DNA from: Phoronis australis
Lineage: Eukaryota; Phoronida; Phoronidae
Direction of reading: 5' to 3'
Assembly: GCA_002633005.1 (NCBI GenBank)
Contig: NMRA01000273.1
Location: forward strand, 11,044 to 75,043
Length of the DNA stretch: 64,000 nt
The notes beneath the pieces are model-generated. The model did no database searches and was not told the origin of the DNA. It saw nothing but the letters and a program-made list of their open reading frames with translations. Positions 32,573-44,400 of the stretch are shown here, in pieces (position 1 is the stretch's first letter; the number at the start of each line of letters is the position of its first letter). Made by a program: the position numbers and the translations under genes.

Positions 32573-35204
32573 GTGGAGGTGACTTGAAGCGTAGAATAAA
32601 ACTATTCTTGAAGAAGAATGCCATCAAAATTGGTATTGGTGCTGGCATTGCGGTTGGAGCTCCAATAATAGGTGCCGTTGCTGTGGTAGGAGCCCCTGTG
32701 GTGCTGGGTGCTGCAGGGTTTACATCTGGAGGGATTGCTGCGGGATCACTGGCAGCTTCGATGATGTCGTCTGCTGCTATCGCCAACGGAGGAGGCATCG
32801 CCGCTGGTAAGGGAGGAGCGTCTTATTGGTTCAATGGTTTCGAGAATTTCTAGAACTGTTTGTGGGATAGCTTATTGTTATCGATAGTAAATAAGCGTTT
32901 CTAATCCTTTGTGGAAAGAGGTTTTAGATTAGGTTTACGATTCGAGTAGAGCAACCACAAACAGTCCTTTAATTTCCCCTGAAAGCACGGTGCTGTTCAA
33001 AATACATAAACTTGCACAGATTATTTCATGAAGAAAGGGAAACAAACCGCAGAAAAGCGGTTATGATTGACTGCTGGACTACCAATTTTTCTCTACAATA
33101 GTTAGGCAACTCCCGTGTGCAAGTTCATAGAATTTGCATCTTCTGACCGTTGACTGCACTTAGCTAAATATTCTGAAAGCGGTGACAATCCCACGTTCTG
33201 TCCAAGAAACAAAATTTTATTTAGATCACTTACCGCTATATATTCGGCCTCAACTTGTCCTTTGTTGAGATGAAAATTGATTTCTGTATTAACAAATAAG
33301 TACCAGCTCGTTTTTCCTCGAGATCTTGCTGGGGACATAGAATGACAAGCCGTGACAAGCCTTGTAGACCTTGGTCTCAAGCAAATAACGAACTCTCAGT
33401 TCTTTCAAAGACCAGCTGAAATCATCGCCACCAATTTAACTAAGGAACTGCGTGAGTCCAAATTAATGATGATAAATGGTCTATATTAAAAATTATGTTT
33501 ATTGTGATGGAAGGCAGGTTTGTAGCCGCTTCAAATGTAACTTCCTATTAGTTTCACTGGTTTAGAATACAGACAAAGTTTCATCAACAGAAAGACGTCC
33601 CACAAGTATTCAGAATTTCGTAAATTTCAGTTCTGCGGTTGTTTCCGTTCTTATTGACAATTCATTGAAAATTAATTTCAGTACCCTTCTGCGGCCACGT
33701 TGTTGGCGCACTCCAAGAAATTCAAAAACTCTTTTTAAAATACCCTATTGATTCTGATTATTCACACTGTAAAAGAGCATCATGAGAGAATAAATTTAAA
33801 GACCATCGAATCCCAGTGAAATTGTTTTCATGAAGTGTTTAGCTGTAACTAAGCAGAACGGGTATTTTAAGGAGTGATTGATTCTTCAGTTTAGTTCAGT
33901 GAGAAGTCTGTGAGACAGCAAATGTTGAAAATTTCGGAGTCTATGGCCCTCATTTTATCATGAATTTTAACAACATTGCTTTCATATTGCCTTTCGAAGA
34001 TAGAGGTGGATTTTTTATCTCTTAATTTACCAACTCGTATAGGTGGAGTGTGACATTGCAGTAACCCATTTTTCCATCGTCAACCGTCTAATTTATGCTT
34101 TATACAGTTTAACCTATTTTTAAATAATCAGTAACGTCTTTTAGCATCTTTTTAGTTTGATTTAATTGTACGAGTAGTTTATTTGTAAGTTGCCCTTACC
34201 GACATAGGCAATCGTTGGCCTCAGAACGATTTAGGTGTGGGCGATGATCAACCGAAGAAATGATAAATTTTCATCTTGGGTTCTTACAGGCAGCCTAGTC
34301 GCTGTTCTGCAGTCTGCAGGTGCTGTGGGTCTGAGTGCAGCCACCACTGCAGGAGTGGCTGGTGCAGGGGCTGCTGTTGGTGGCGCTGTTGGAGGCGGTA
34401 TAGGTGCTGGTGTCGCACGAGCACTTGATGACGCAGAACAAGAAGAGCAACATCGTGATGGTAAGTTAAGGAGTTTCTTCGTTTGGTCACGGTTACTTAG
34501 ATCTCAAGGGAGCTGGCTTAAACCACTCTTGGTGTGGTCACATTTGTACAGCTTTTAGTTTAAATTTCCGTAACTTCGATTATACGTATATAGGTATACA
34601 TGAGCCTCTTCACGTCATATCCTGGACTGGCCGCACTTATGATTATACAATTGTTGACTTTCACCCCCTCGGTCGTTATCGTATTTTGGGGTTTGAAAAC
34701 AAACACATTGAGCTTGATGAAAGTCAATAATTGATTAGAATAATACATTCATTTTGTTAAACACAAGGCAAAGTTGGTAACTGGGCTTTGATGTTAAACC
34801 AATCAAGCTTGTTGATAATATTTAGATAACGTCCTCAATGGACGGACATCAAGACGCAAAAATCCACTCGCCACGAGGTAGAAGTGCAACAAACTCACCA
34901 TTCGCGCAAAGGCGTTGAGTGGTTTATCTTTTTGTTTTAGAGAAAAACTACATGATGTCTTTACTTTAAAAGCTTCATGTGACTACCTTTAGCCTAGATC
35001 TCACGTTGCATTAATTTAAAGATTTGTATATTGTGAAGACCTGGGATAAATAAAATATAATAGACTAGCGACTTTATTTTTTTAGCTTAAAATTACATTC
35101 TCGGTGAGATACGGGATTTAGTAGAAATCACCAATAGCGTGCAGCCGAACCCACTAGCTCCAGCAGCTGAACGTGTTGCCGCTGATTCAAAACCCAAACA
35201 TTAA
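32573..35204 (+). CDS. ISG12-like: ISG12 (IFI6/IFI27) family gene, multi-exon
   Basis: Three coding exons are seen: 32573-32806, 34290-34460 and probably 35122-35204. The first encodes a basic N-terminal segment (LKRRIKLFLKKNAIKI), a glycine-rich hydrophobic segment and the family signature GAAGFTSGGIAAGSLAASMM plus AIANGGGIAAG. The second continues exactly where the family does, with GSLVAVLQSAGAVGLSAATT, a second Gly/Ala-rich hydrophobic segment and an acidic end (DDAEQEEQHRD). The last gives a short hydrophilic tail ending at TAA 35202. Splice phases agree (1, 1 and 1). An in-frame ATG at 32557 could start translation if the first exon is contiguous, but the ...GGCAG/GTGGA boundary looks like an acceptor. 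An AATAAA lies at 35225. These are small membrane proteins of innate immunity and cell-death pathways in vertebrates; the role here is inferred. Confidence 0.8.
34290..34460 (+). CDS. ISG12-like: ISG12 gene, second-half exon
   Basis: Acceptor TTCTTACAG/GC and donor GATG/GTAAGT. It encodes GSLVAVLQSAG, the direct continuation of the family domain (GSLVATLQS in the human relative), and the second glycine/alanine membrane segment. This exon is missing after the 6.5-kb copy. Confidence 0.8.
35122..35204 (+). CDS. ISG12-like: ISG12 gene, probable last exon
   Basis: Joining at GATTTAG/TA restores phase 1 and gives VEITNSVQPNPLAPAAER, then a stop at 35202-35204. The acceptor has a poor pyrimidine tract. 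The better-looking tract just upstream (TTTTTTTAG at about 35083) puts a stop in frame. Confidence 0.5.
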
Positions 35205-35224
35205 ATAACTACTTATTGGGGACA

Positions 35225-35230
35225 AATAAA
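35225..35230 (+). terminator. Polyadenylation signal AATAAA
   Basis: AATAAA lies 21 bp after the proposed stop of the ISG12-like gene. Confidence 0.55.
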
Positions 35231-35406
35231 ACAACAAGAATAATATATATTTTAAGATGTACTGGGAATTTCAGGGTCACAGCTCTACAAATAAATATTT
35301 CACAGAAGGAACCAGATGGGTTCCGTAATTACAAGACATAACACACACATTTCCGATACCCAAAGTGTAATTGAATATGGGATACTAAGTGGCACAGGTT
35401 AGCATA

Positions 35407-35551
35407 GTACCAAATGGGTACATAATAACAAATGGGTATTGGCCGATTGCAAAACGACAAATTCAATAACAAGTACCAAGTGGGTACAAACTGCCAAATG
35501 GGCAAATATCATATAAAGTACCAAGTGGGTACACCAAACAGCCAACTGGGC
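35407..35551. repeat. Cluster of short GTACC..GGGTAC palindromes
   Basis: GTACCAAATGGGTAC or GTACCAAGTGGGTAC occurs at 35407, 35473 and 35518. GCCAAATGGGC and GCCAACTGGGC occur at 35492 and 35541, and a degenerate copy lies near 35428. Each can form a small stem. Five clean units fall within 145 bp. Confidence 0.6.
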
Positions 35552-36178
35552 TATAACAACCGGCAAAGCAGGTTCCGGACAAGCTGAGTGAGCAGACCAG
35601 CCGGAGTGATAAAAAGATATATTGTAAGGAACGTGGTGTTGTGGCTCAGTATGTGTATTTCTAGCGAACTTAAATGGTTTTAAGACATCGACCTTAACTG
35701 TCTGGCAAACAACTGCGAATATTGGCAATTTGTAATAAAACCGTAATAAACAAATTTTAATGTTTTATAACTCTGATCAAAGATGATAACTTAAAGAAGT
35801 CTATACCATCCAAGTATGATGATGTAAGTGTAGAATTCGAGCCTTTGCACTAGCTGTGGCTTGAAAGGTGCTGTGGAAAAGGTATACTATGGTAAATTCG
35901 GGTGTGCTACTTAAAGTGCTTAAATCCTCAATTCATAAAAAACTCACCACGACTGTAAACCACCAGTCGTTCAGCTGTCAAACTAGCACACTCGTAAACA
36001 CTGTCTGACGATATGTTAATTAGCTGATCTTGAGCTACGAGCACTTATTGGTCGACACATGTGATGTAAAATCGGGAAACCAGTCACAACATTTGTCATC
36101 TCCCATTGTGTTTAGTGTAAAAAGTCGTCAGATATTGCCCCTTTTGACGTTATCCCGTGGTTTATGGTGTCATAAAGA

Positions 36179-36358
36179 ATGGCGAGGTGTTGCGTTTGCA
36201 GTGGTTGTGACAACGTGATATATGACCACGCTGTGGCTCATCGCGAGACATCAGAGAAGTACAGATATGGCACAAAAAAGTCTCGTGTATGCGAGACCTT
36301 CAAGTCAAATTATTTTGACATTGTCAGCCAGTTTCTACGCTTGCGAAATCCTCAAAAA
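36179..36358 (+). CDS. Possible upstream exon of the RING gene
   Basis: Starts with ATG in a fair context and encodes MARCCVCSGCDNVIYDH and then a basic stretch, ending at a possible donor (CAAAAA/GTGAGC, phase 0). It does not join in frame to the best acceptor of the following RING exon. It would join if the acceptor were CTATGAAG/TGC. Family not recognised. Confidence 0.3.
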
Positions 36359-36474
36359 GTGAGCTACGGCAGCTTTATCGTCTGATTTAAAACTTTTATG
36401 GGTTTTTTGCTGACGTGCACATGATCATGGTAAGGAATTATTAAGCTCTTGATAATAGATACCATACCTTTCAG

Positions 36475-36650
36475 GAAACGGGCAAGAGCCTATGAAGTGC
36501 GAAAAGTGCTGCCAAAGGGACTGCACACTGTTGTTGCTGCCATGTCACCACCTGTGCTGCACGAGTTGTGTGAACATGCCAGAGTCCCAGGCAGAGAAGT
36601 GTCCGTGCTGCAACACAGTAATCATACGGAAAATGAAAGTCGATAATTAA
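36475..36650 (+). CDS. RING-finger (C3HC4-type) last exon
   Basis: After a good acceptor (ACCTTTCAG/GA) the frame reads MKCEKCCQRDCTLLLLPC, then HHLCCTSC and, after ten residues, KCPCCNTVI, with a stop at 36648-36650. The spacing CxxC ... PCxHxxCxxC ... CPxC is that of a C-terminal RING-HC domain, the zinc fold of many E3 ubiquitin ligases. The preceding exons are not clearly identified. The domain is intact, so this may be a live gene or a recent pseudogene. Confidence 0.6.
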
Positions 36651-38088
36651 GTCCGGGCCGTCTGTAAATCTTGTATAAGTCGTGCAAGACTGCAATTAAG
36701 TTCAACAAGTTTTCGCCAACACATACTTTTGCATTGTTTGCGTGTTGGTCTGTGCGTAGGTATCCTTGTTACAACGTGGTTTCTCCGCCTCTTCTATAAT
36801 ATAACAATTGACAAAAATTTCCTTCTTTCACGGGTAGGCTGAAGCTTCATTATAGTGTGAGAATACTTCGACGTAGGTTAATTCACAAGCAAATATTGTC
36901 GATAATTAAGGACTACATGTCTTTTTGAACCCACTTGTTCCACGGGTGCTCAGCTTTGATTTTCCAAATTTACGAGAAGTATATGCTTTCCAAATGATTA
37001 TTTGAGTGGTACATGTAATAGCTTTGAATAAGTTCACTTTTATAATTTTGAAAATCACTCGATAAGCGATTGTGAATGACAAATTTCAGGTTACCCTGCT
37101 GGGAAATATCATGATCTCGGTGAATTTGCTTCAAACTTGACCAATAAAATCGTGTGAAATATGAGACTTTAATAAAAAAGGGCCGTCAATCTTCCTCCCC
37201 ACGACCTGTTCGAAAATTATCGTAAACGACGCCGTTTTTCTCATTACTGCAGTTCTTTTCTTGCCATCAACCATATTTTATCCTCCTTACTCATCTGATT
37301 TCTCATTGAGCACATTTTGTTTCTCATGAACGGCGTTCTTTTCTTCGAACGATTTCGAGGACTTCTGTGATTAATGTCGGATTGACTTTCTCCATTGTTG
37401 ATCTACGTTTTATTCGTAACGAAGTATAATAGATAAACCAGGGCTCCTGGCCCTAAGGTGGCACTCAACAGTTCTTTCTGGTTTTGGGCGTGAGAAAACA
37501 GGTCAAGCCGATTTCAATCCATCATTGTTTTTATCAACATATGCTGCTGCTTGCTATCTTGAAGATGTACGAAACCTGAAAATGTGAATAGTATACTGTG
37601 CAAAAGACTTCAAAAACCTTCATGAGGTTGGCCAAGGACAGAACAATTACAGGGTGTTAGTTGAAATTATATTGAGCACTACATTGATGTGTTATAAGTG
37701 ACCAACTTCAACGGAAGATAATGCAAGAATCAAGTGGATTTATGATGGCGCAAATAATATTCGTAACTCATTCTTGCCACACTATTACCACAGAGAAACA
37801 ATAAATACCAACTTGCCTGATTTCAAAACATGAATTTTGTGAGGGTCGCAAAAATAAATCCAAACGATTGACACTCGCCATTGTGTGAAACAGGGTATGC
37901 CAGAGTAATAGTTGTATTAGCTGGCGTGCGACATTTTTAAACAGATCGTGTCGCACAGTGAATCACCTTAATCTGTACCTTAACTCTGAGTAGCCGCACA
38001 TACAAAACCAGGCAACCAATTTCAACACTTTAAAAATAGCGAGATAATATTGTCCGCTTTCACCGTGTTGACACTGAGGTTTGTTCTT
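36651..38088. other. No gene recognised
   Basis: AT-rich sequence. It contains one isolated half (37503-37545) of the hairpin found in the 4-kb repeats, and nothing else recognised. Confidence 0.4.
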
Positions 38089-39656
38089 CAACTTTTGTTT
38101 TCTGATATTTTTTTCTCAAAAATTTACATATTAGGACAGAGGTTGATTAAAATTTCGTGCCCCTAAAATGGTGCAATTTAAGAACCAAAGTGAAATCATT
38201 TGTTTCAGTGTCGTAAAGCATTTAGAACACAAACGAAACATTTATTATCCTTTGCAGTTTACAAACAGTTTAGCTACCAAGTTTTGTTATCATTTTAAAA
38301 AGCCATCAGATCTCATACACCTTGCTTCAACTGTTGCTCATGAACGAATTGGAGTAAATAAGAATCACAATTTTGACACACGTAGTAAGCCTCCCTAGAT
38401 CTATATGGTTCGCGTGGCTAATTCCTGCAAGACATATACTGGATTAGCTTTAAAATGAATCGCCACAGACAAGACTAATCGCCGTCCTCTGAACAGTCGG
38501 TAGCCTACCCTAAGTTAGGCCCAACAGTTTTTTCCTTCAAAGCCCCTAGTTATTTCTTTTTTTTTAGTTTATCCAGATACTGTCTTCTGAATGTTTTTAC
38601 AGTAGAGCAAATCAATCACTTCCGTTATTGTGTATGTGGTTTCGTGCCTTATGAATATCCGGTTTTGGATGTGTTTCATTTAGGCTGAGTAAAGGAGAGC
38701 TTCGTGGTAGGTACTGGTGGCATGTTGCGTGTTTTCACCGTAATGGATGTGTAGGCCTACCTCTACCGTAAGTGACTGAACCCTGACAAGCAAAAACCCT
38801 ATTTTTCGCTCGGTAACATCGCCACTGAGTTGCTGTCATTTCGATGTCAAATATTGTATACATGTACTGGTCTGCCATGTGGACTGAAAACGCGACAGGC
38901 AAGCGATTGGAACGGAATACTTGCTTGTATTTGTGCATTGAGACCGTCTTTACTCATTCGTCGTGGAGGATTGTGACACATATAGGAGTGATGACTACTA
39001 CCGAGAGATCCGAACTGAACTCTTTTGTCTAGATCCGTAATGCTATTTGTTGCTTTCCTTGTGCAAGTGATCTGTCTCCACCCATTATAATCGAGCTGGA
39101 TGACGTCACTGTTGTAGAAACGTGGTCCCCTCGGTTGGAATAATTCTTGTGTGTTGCTATGAGTCTGAATCTTCACATGTGCGGGGAACACTGTCAACAC
39201 TTTGTCTACTGACATGGCATGAAACCGGCTCTTGGATATGTTGCCACGTACTCTCGAGTGTACAACGAGCTCTGTCGGCACTTTCTATATAATTCACAGG
39301 TGTATCTCAGTAAAATTGGTTCTACAGTATCTGGTTTTGAATGTCCAAAATTGATCTGGGTAGCACTGTGTTATACACACAGGACTCACTGCATGAGCAT
39401 AATCCCGTTTTTACATCATTTTTGGCCATAGTAAGATTGAGAAACGGAAATCGCCACACAAATAAAAAAAGTTCATGTTCATTCAACGTTTCATACTCGT
39501 CATCTTTTTGGGTTGGCACACAGTACCGGTAGTGTTGGAGGGGTGGTTCATCCGTAAAACACAACAGCGCGCCCATACATAGGTCAGCTTCCTGCAATTG
39601 CTCAGAAGAGTATCCATAAATTTGTTAAGCTTTATTGTATTTATTTTAAAATTCGT

Positions 39657-39995
39657 TTGACTTTCACTAGCCTTGAGTTCAAAATTCTGTTTTCGCCCAA
39701 AGACCGTTTACCTTTGTTCACACGCTCACATGTCGTACATGAATTATGTTGTGCAGGCTGTGGTGCCTGTTATGATGGAGAAACGTGTGGACAATTGAAT
39801 ACACGTATACCTGAGCACGTGTCAGAGGTTCTGCATGATAATCGGATGCATGTCAGAGTACTCAGTGTCCAATTTTAGTATCATGGACAGTACGAGGACA
39901 GATTATAGGAGGCCTTGTATATTCAGTTGATAAAACCATTCCTGAATGTGCAAGTGCACCACCTTGGCCTCACAATGTTTTGAGGTATGTTCTAG
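39657..39995 (+). pseudogene. Penelope-like GIY-YIG endonuclease relic (copy C)
   Basis: The longest open version of the relic: LEFKILFSPKDRLPLFTRSH, then CCAGCGACYDGETCGQLNTR and EHVSEVLHDN. It then shifts frame to EALYIQLIKPFLNVQVHHLG followed by a stop. The KDR...RS.VV.....C..C...Y.GET pattern matches the junction and GIY-YIG domain of Penelope-like elements. Confidence 0.7.
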
Positions 39996-41852
39996 AGCAG
40001 AGCCTTCTTTACCCTTGTGTTATTGACCTACTATGTCTCACACCTGCATGACCTTTTACTAATTACCTTGACCTTTACGTCATGCTGGTTGAGAATGAGG
40101 AGTGCACCTCAAAACATGTCATGAAAATGAAGTTGTGTACACTATGGCTATTCATTAAATGCATCTGAGTTGTCAAATATATGCAAAAATACTCAGTCAA
40201 AGTACGTGTAGACCAATAAGCTGTCAAAAGACCAGACTTTTGACTTCATGTCTGCACTAAACTAGACCAATATTATCAAATCAACTTGGTTTTACATTCA
40301 CACATTAGAAATGGCCAAAATCAACCCATTGGAAATTCGTAAAAATTCTCAACTTTCGAAAAGCCAATACTTAAATAGTAAAATATCTATTCTAAATATC
40401 AAAATTGTTTCTGGGTCTTAGGTCAGACACATTCATAGAAAAAATCACAGAAGTTCCTAACTTTTAAAATGGAATTCGCAGTTATTTTTGTAATGTTCTA
40501 GTCTATCTTTATGATAGCAAGTAACAGCATATGTTAATAAAAACAACAATGGATTTAAATCGGTTTGACATGTTAAGCCGATTTAAATCCATTGTTGTTT
40601 TTATCAACATATTTTATCTTTGTGCGAACTCAAGATAAGTGGCTATTATTCTGTGTTCCAGTACATAATGGCGTATGTGAGTAACTGCCTTGTCTACATA
40701 ATGACCCCATCATTAAGGCTAAAGTTCGAGTTTAAACTCGAAGTTTCGCGTTTTACTCGAGTTTGTTCTTCGACTATAGGGGTCACCAAGTGCAAACTTG
40801 AACCAGAAAACGCATATGCATAAACCACAATATACTCGTCCACAGACTAACAGTCGTTTATCTGGAGTTTGCACAAAAGAAGAACAGAAATGCCGAAAAT
40901 AATGAAGTTAACGGTTGGAGCCTGCTCCATGGAAAAAGGTTTTTGTGGGTCATAAATACCGCCAGACCAGTAATATCTGTTTACGCTAGAGCCTGTCCAT
41001 GGCGTTTTCTCATGATCTGACAACTGAAAGATTCCATTGATAGGGATTTAAACCTTTTACATACGTATCTTAAAGATGCATTTGCATACTGCTAACTATG
41101 CTCATGAATAATAGGAACTAAACGACAATGCTACTTGAACATCATCTTCGCTAAACAAAGTGCAGTTCTATTCAATGACAACTTGTAAATGTGAAAAAAA
41201 AAATTTGCAAATAGGTGTCCTTAGGTTATAGACAACAGGTTCGCAACTCCTGCATTTTCTTGCAAAATATCCCAGAAGAGGCGCCACCATCTAAACATAG
41301 CAAACTCAGCTTCCGATTAAGTGTATTGTGACGGGAAATTCTTCCATATATTTTACTGTCTAGCACAACGAAAAAAGAAATAATATCGTCATTGAAACGC
41401 TGTTCAAGGTCTTCCCACAGTAGAGTCCAGAAATTTTGACAGGCACCGGCGTGCATTTGCGCGCTCGAATGCACGCTGGTGCCCCTCAAAATTAAAAAGT
41501 GAAACCTCCCGTGGATTATGTAAACTGCTATTAAAGTGCAAGATTGGTTTTTAGTAAGTGTGGTGGTTATTTTTGGAGTATTGATATGAGCTGTATTTAG
41601 AAGTTAATGTTTTACGAGCGTTCAATTAATTTAAACGCGGATGAGAATTGGGCAAAATCGCCGATCCAAATCCCGACGAAATGACCATGATTGGCAGACG
41701 ACGTACTTGCCGGAAGTAAAAGCGTGCCATATCTGCCCTGTGTCGCTAGTGAATAATGACGTCACGGCTTATGCGTATGATCACAGATTTCCGAGAGTCA
41801 TCCATTTAAAATTTACAGAGTTGGCCGTCCACGTACTATAGTCGATCTATGG

Positions 41853-42005
41853 CAGGGGCGGATCCAGGATTTTGAGTTGGGGGGGCTATGACAGAGTATT
41901 AGCCAGGATTTTGCCCGTTAGACATTGGCATCCCCCATCTTACAAATGTAAACTGGGAGAATTTTAGAGGGGGCATGGCCCCCTTGGCCCCCCGATCCGC
42001 CACTG
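41853..42005. mobile_element. Small CAGGGGCGGATCC element in copy C
   Basis: Same site, ends and TATGG flanks as the element at 9730-9828 but with a longer interior. Both copies therefore descend from one inserted ancestor. Confidence 0.65.
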
Positions 42006-42435
42006 TATGGTGGCTCACATAGCCCGCAACTCGCAGTGTTATTCACCAACACCACGTCATGATACCTTACTGGACATGGTTGAGTGATTTACGGTGGATC
42101 ATTTTCGACACAAAACATTGGTTACATTGTTTACAAAAGAGCTCAGTTGCAATCACTGCCAAGCGTAATTCCTGAAGCTAACTAAAGACTGATCATTCTC
42201 AGTAGGGACATCTGGGGGCACGGATCCGGGTTGCGGCAACCAACGACGGTTTTAAATTTAAGAAGACTGAATGAGACTCGTGAAGACTGGCATGGACAAA
42301 GTAGCCTACTTTTAGTTTCGACCCGGCCGTGCGACGAGTAGTTACAGTGGGTGAGGTTGAGGCGCACTGAAGTGGCCCTAAACATTTCAGTTGCGCTGTG
42401 AAATCATGCGATCTTGACATGGATTAGATGAATTT

Positions 42436-44130
42436 ATCGTGGTTGGTAATTCAACGATATTTCTTCTTCATGTTCTTTTAGAAATGCAAGTACGTACTCA
42501 TTTTACCGTATTCGTAAGACATGCGGGCAATTTCGCATGCGCAGGAACTCCAAAGGTAGTGATTTATTATCGGGCGTTGTTTTCGGTATAGCTGCATTTA
42601 ATAACCGAAAATGTCGTTTATTTTTGCGTGTAAAGTATAACAATTACACCTGAGTCCGAAATTTTAGACATTTTCGGAGTAGTAAATCTTCGGAGTAGTG
42701 AACCTTCAAAGTAGTGAACCTTCGGAACATGCGGTGTTCCCATTTCCAGCGACATGAGCAACTTAAGTAACACGCAAGAATACAACCAAGTCTTATTCCG
42801 TCAGACTATGTAATGAGGTGTAATCACTCATTTAAACACCCTGAGTGGAAAGTTTGGCAGGAGGTAACGCGAGAACTTTCTATTTGTGGACCATGCTACA
42901 TCTGAATTTGGGCTGCGTTCTTTGCGAGCAACCGTCACGGCATCCTCATTTCTGGATCACAAATTCCGTCATATTTCAGGAACATAGAGCTGAGAACCAT
43001 CGTTGTCGTGCATACAGATTTCCCTTCCCCATGATTAAGCTGCGTCAAGGGCCTTGCCAAAATCTCCAATGTGTTAACATTTGCAAAATATCAAAGGTCC
43101 ACCTTTGAAGATTAGGGGATTATCCCGACATTAGCCCAACCCGTTATACTGGCACTGCTGTTGTAGGCACCCCAATTTTTTCCTTCACAAGCTGTTACAT
43201 TTAAGATTGCGTGGTGTTACTGTATAAATCAGATTACAGCAGTGTCGCAAGTTATCCATTGCATTTTTATGCTGTTTATTCTAATGACTGTCTTTGTGTT
43301 CGACGTATGTCCCGCAAGCTCCGTTTCCAGAGATAAAAAGGAGACGCCAAGGGTCAAAGCTGGAGGGGGAGGTACATTTATCCAAGTGCAAGAACAAAAT
43401 ACTCGGAGTGAATGAAATGTAAGTAAGATAAGGAATGAGGTAGATACGTACACCGGAGAGTAACGATATAAACGACATAAACTATGACAAAAGTTATTCA
43501 TGTCGAAAAATTAACCGTAGGATAACATACGTGCGGTATGCAATACAAATGGCTAACAGAGACTGAGCTACTTAGGGTGACGATATAAACAAAATAAACT
43601 GGAGAAGGGTTACACTGGTCAAAAGAAACTGGACCTCCATACGCACGATATGAAATAAAAATTGGCTAAAAAAGACTGAGGTAGTTAGTACAAAATAATA
43701 AAGATAAGGATATGTTGCAAGTCTAATATGAGAACAATCGAGGTACAACGAGGTGAAGTAAAGAACACAGAAGGAACTAGATAAGTGAAAATAATATACA
43801 TGGAATGAGGTAGGTAATTAGAACTGAGAACGACTAGATACAGAATTTGAAATAGGCCTAGTGTCGGGCAAAATGGGTTAACTGGAACTGAAGTCGATAA
43901 TACAAAATAAAAATATCATGAAAATACACTATATAACAAGGGATAAACCTAGAGTAAGAAAAAGTGCCGCAGGCAATACTGACATTAAAGGAGAATGCCA
44001 TCCGATTTAATTAGTCTTTTTTACCGTCTTAATCGGTCTATATCCACATCGCCTAGTCGCATACGGTCGACCTTACCTTGCCAAGAGGTGTCGCGTTAAC
44101 CTGTGAGGAAGGTGAGAAACGACGCTAGCG
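42436..44130. other. Repetitive sequence without recognised genes
   Basis: Contains a 16-bp tandem repeat (TCGGAGTAGTGAACCT type, 42673-42726). It also contains two diverged tandem units of about 115 bp with GACGATATAAAC starts and AAATAAACTGG/CATAAACTATG (43455-43690). Confidence 0.5.
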
Positions 44131-44199
44131 ACGTCAGTGGTTCATATGCAGAGTGAATGCCGCTATGTTACGGTGCATCGTTCCCGCTTGTTCGAACTA

Positions 44200-44400
44200 A
44201 GCAGCTGCGAGGAAAGCGGGTATATCGTTTTTTTTTTACTTCCTCGAGAGTCCGAAATGCTTAGGAAGTGGCTCATGGTAGTGAAGAATGAAATGTACGC
44301 TGTAAATAGCAAGTATGAGGCCGTTAAACATCTCCGTGTCTGTGGCCTGCAGACGTCGACAGTGCCTGACGAACTTCATGCCGGCTTACCAAATAACTCC
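44200..44400 (+). pseudogene. Possible THAP domain relic 3
   Basis: Reads VFFLLPRESEMLRKWLMVVK and then, 18 residues later, HLRVCGLQTS. The FP..(E).(L)R.KW ... R.C..H pattern of a THAP domain is suggested, but the N-terminal C-x2-4-C pair and the histidine are not visible. Weak. Confidence 0.3.

Larger units (their letters stand above)
38089..42435 (+). mobile_element. 4-kb repeat, copy C (most complete)
   Basis: Homologous to copy A over 2590-6506 and to copy B over 7413-10277, and the only copy spanning both parts. It includes the GIY-YIG relic (39657-39995), hairpin (40529-40612), 260-bp inverted-repeat element (40619-40877) and the CAGGGGCGG element (41853-42005). The GTAGGTCCTAGC repeat block of A and B is deleted here near 41739. 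An 87-codon minus-strand frame (41489-41226) stays open in all three copies, but they are too alike for that to mean much. Confidence 0.75.

Noticed and set aside
38847-39281. 144-codon minus-strand frame in repeat copy C
   Set aside because: It is broken in copy A and has no recognised domain. It overlaps non-coding-looking repeat sequence.
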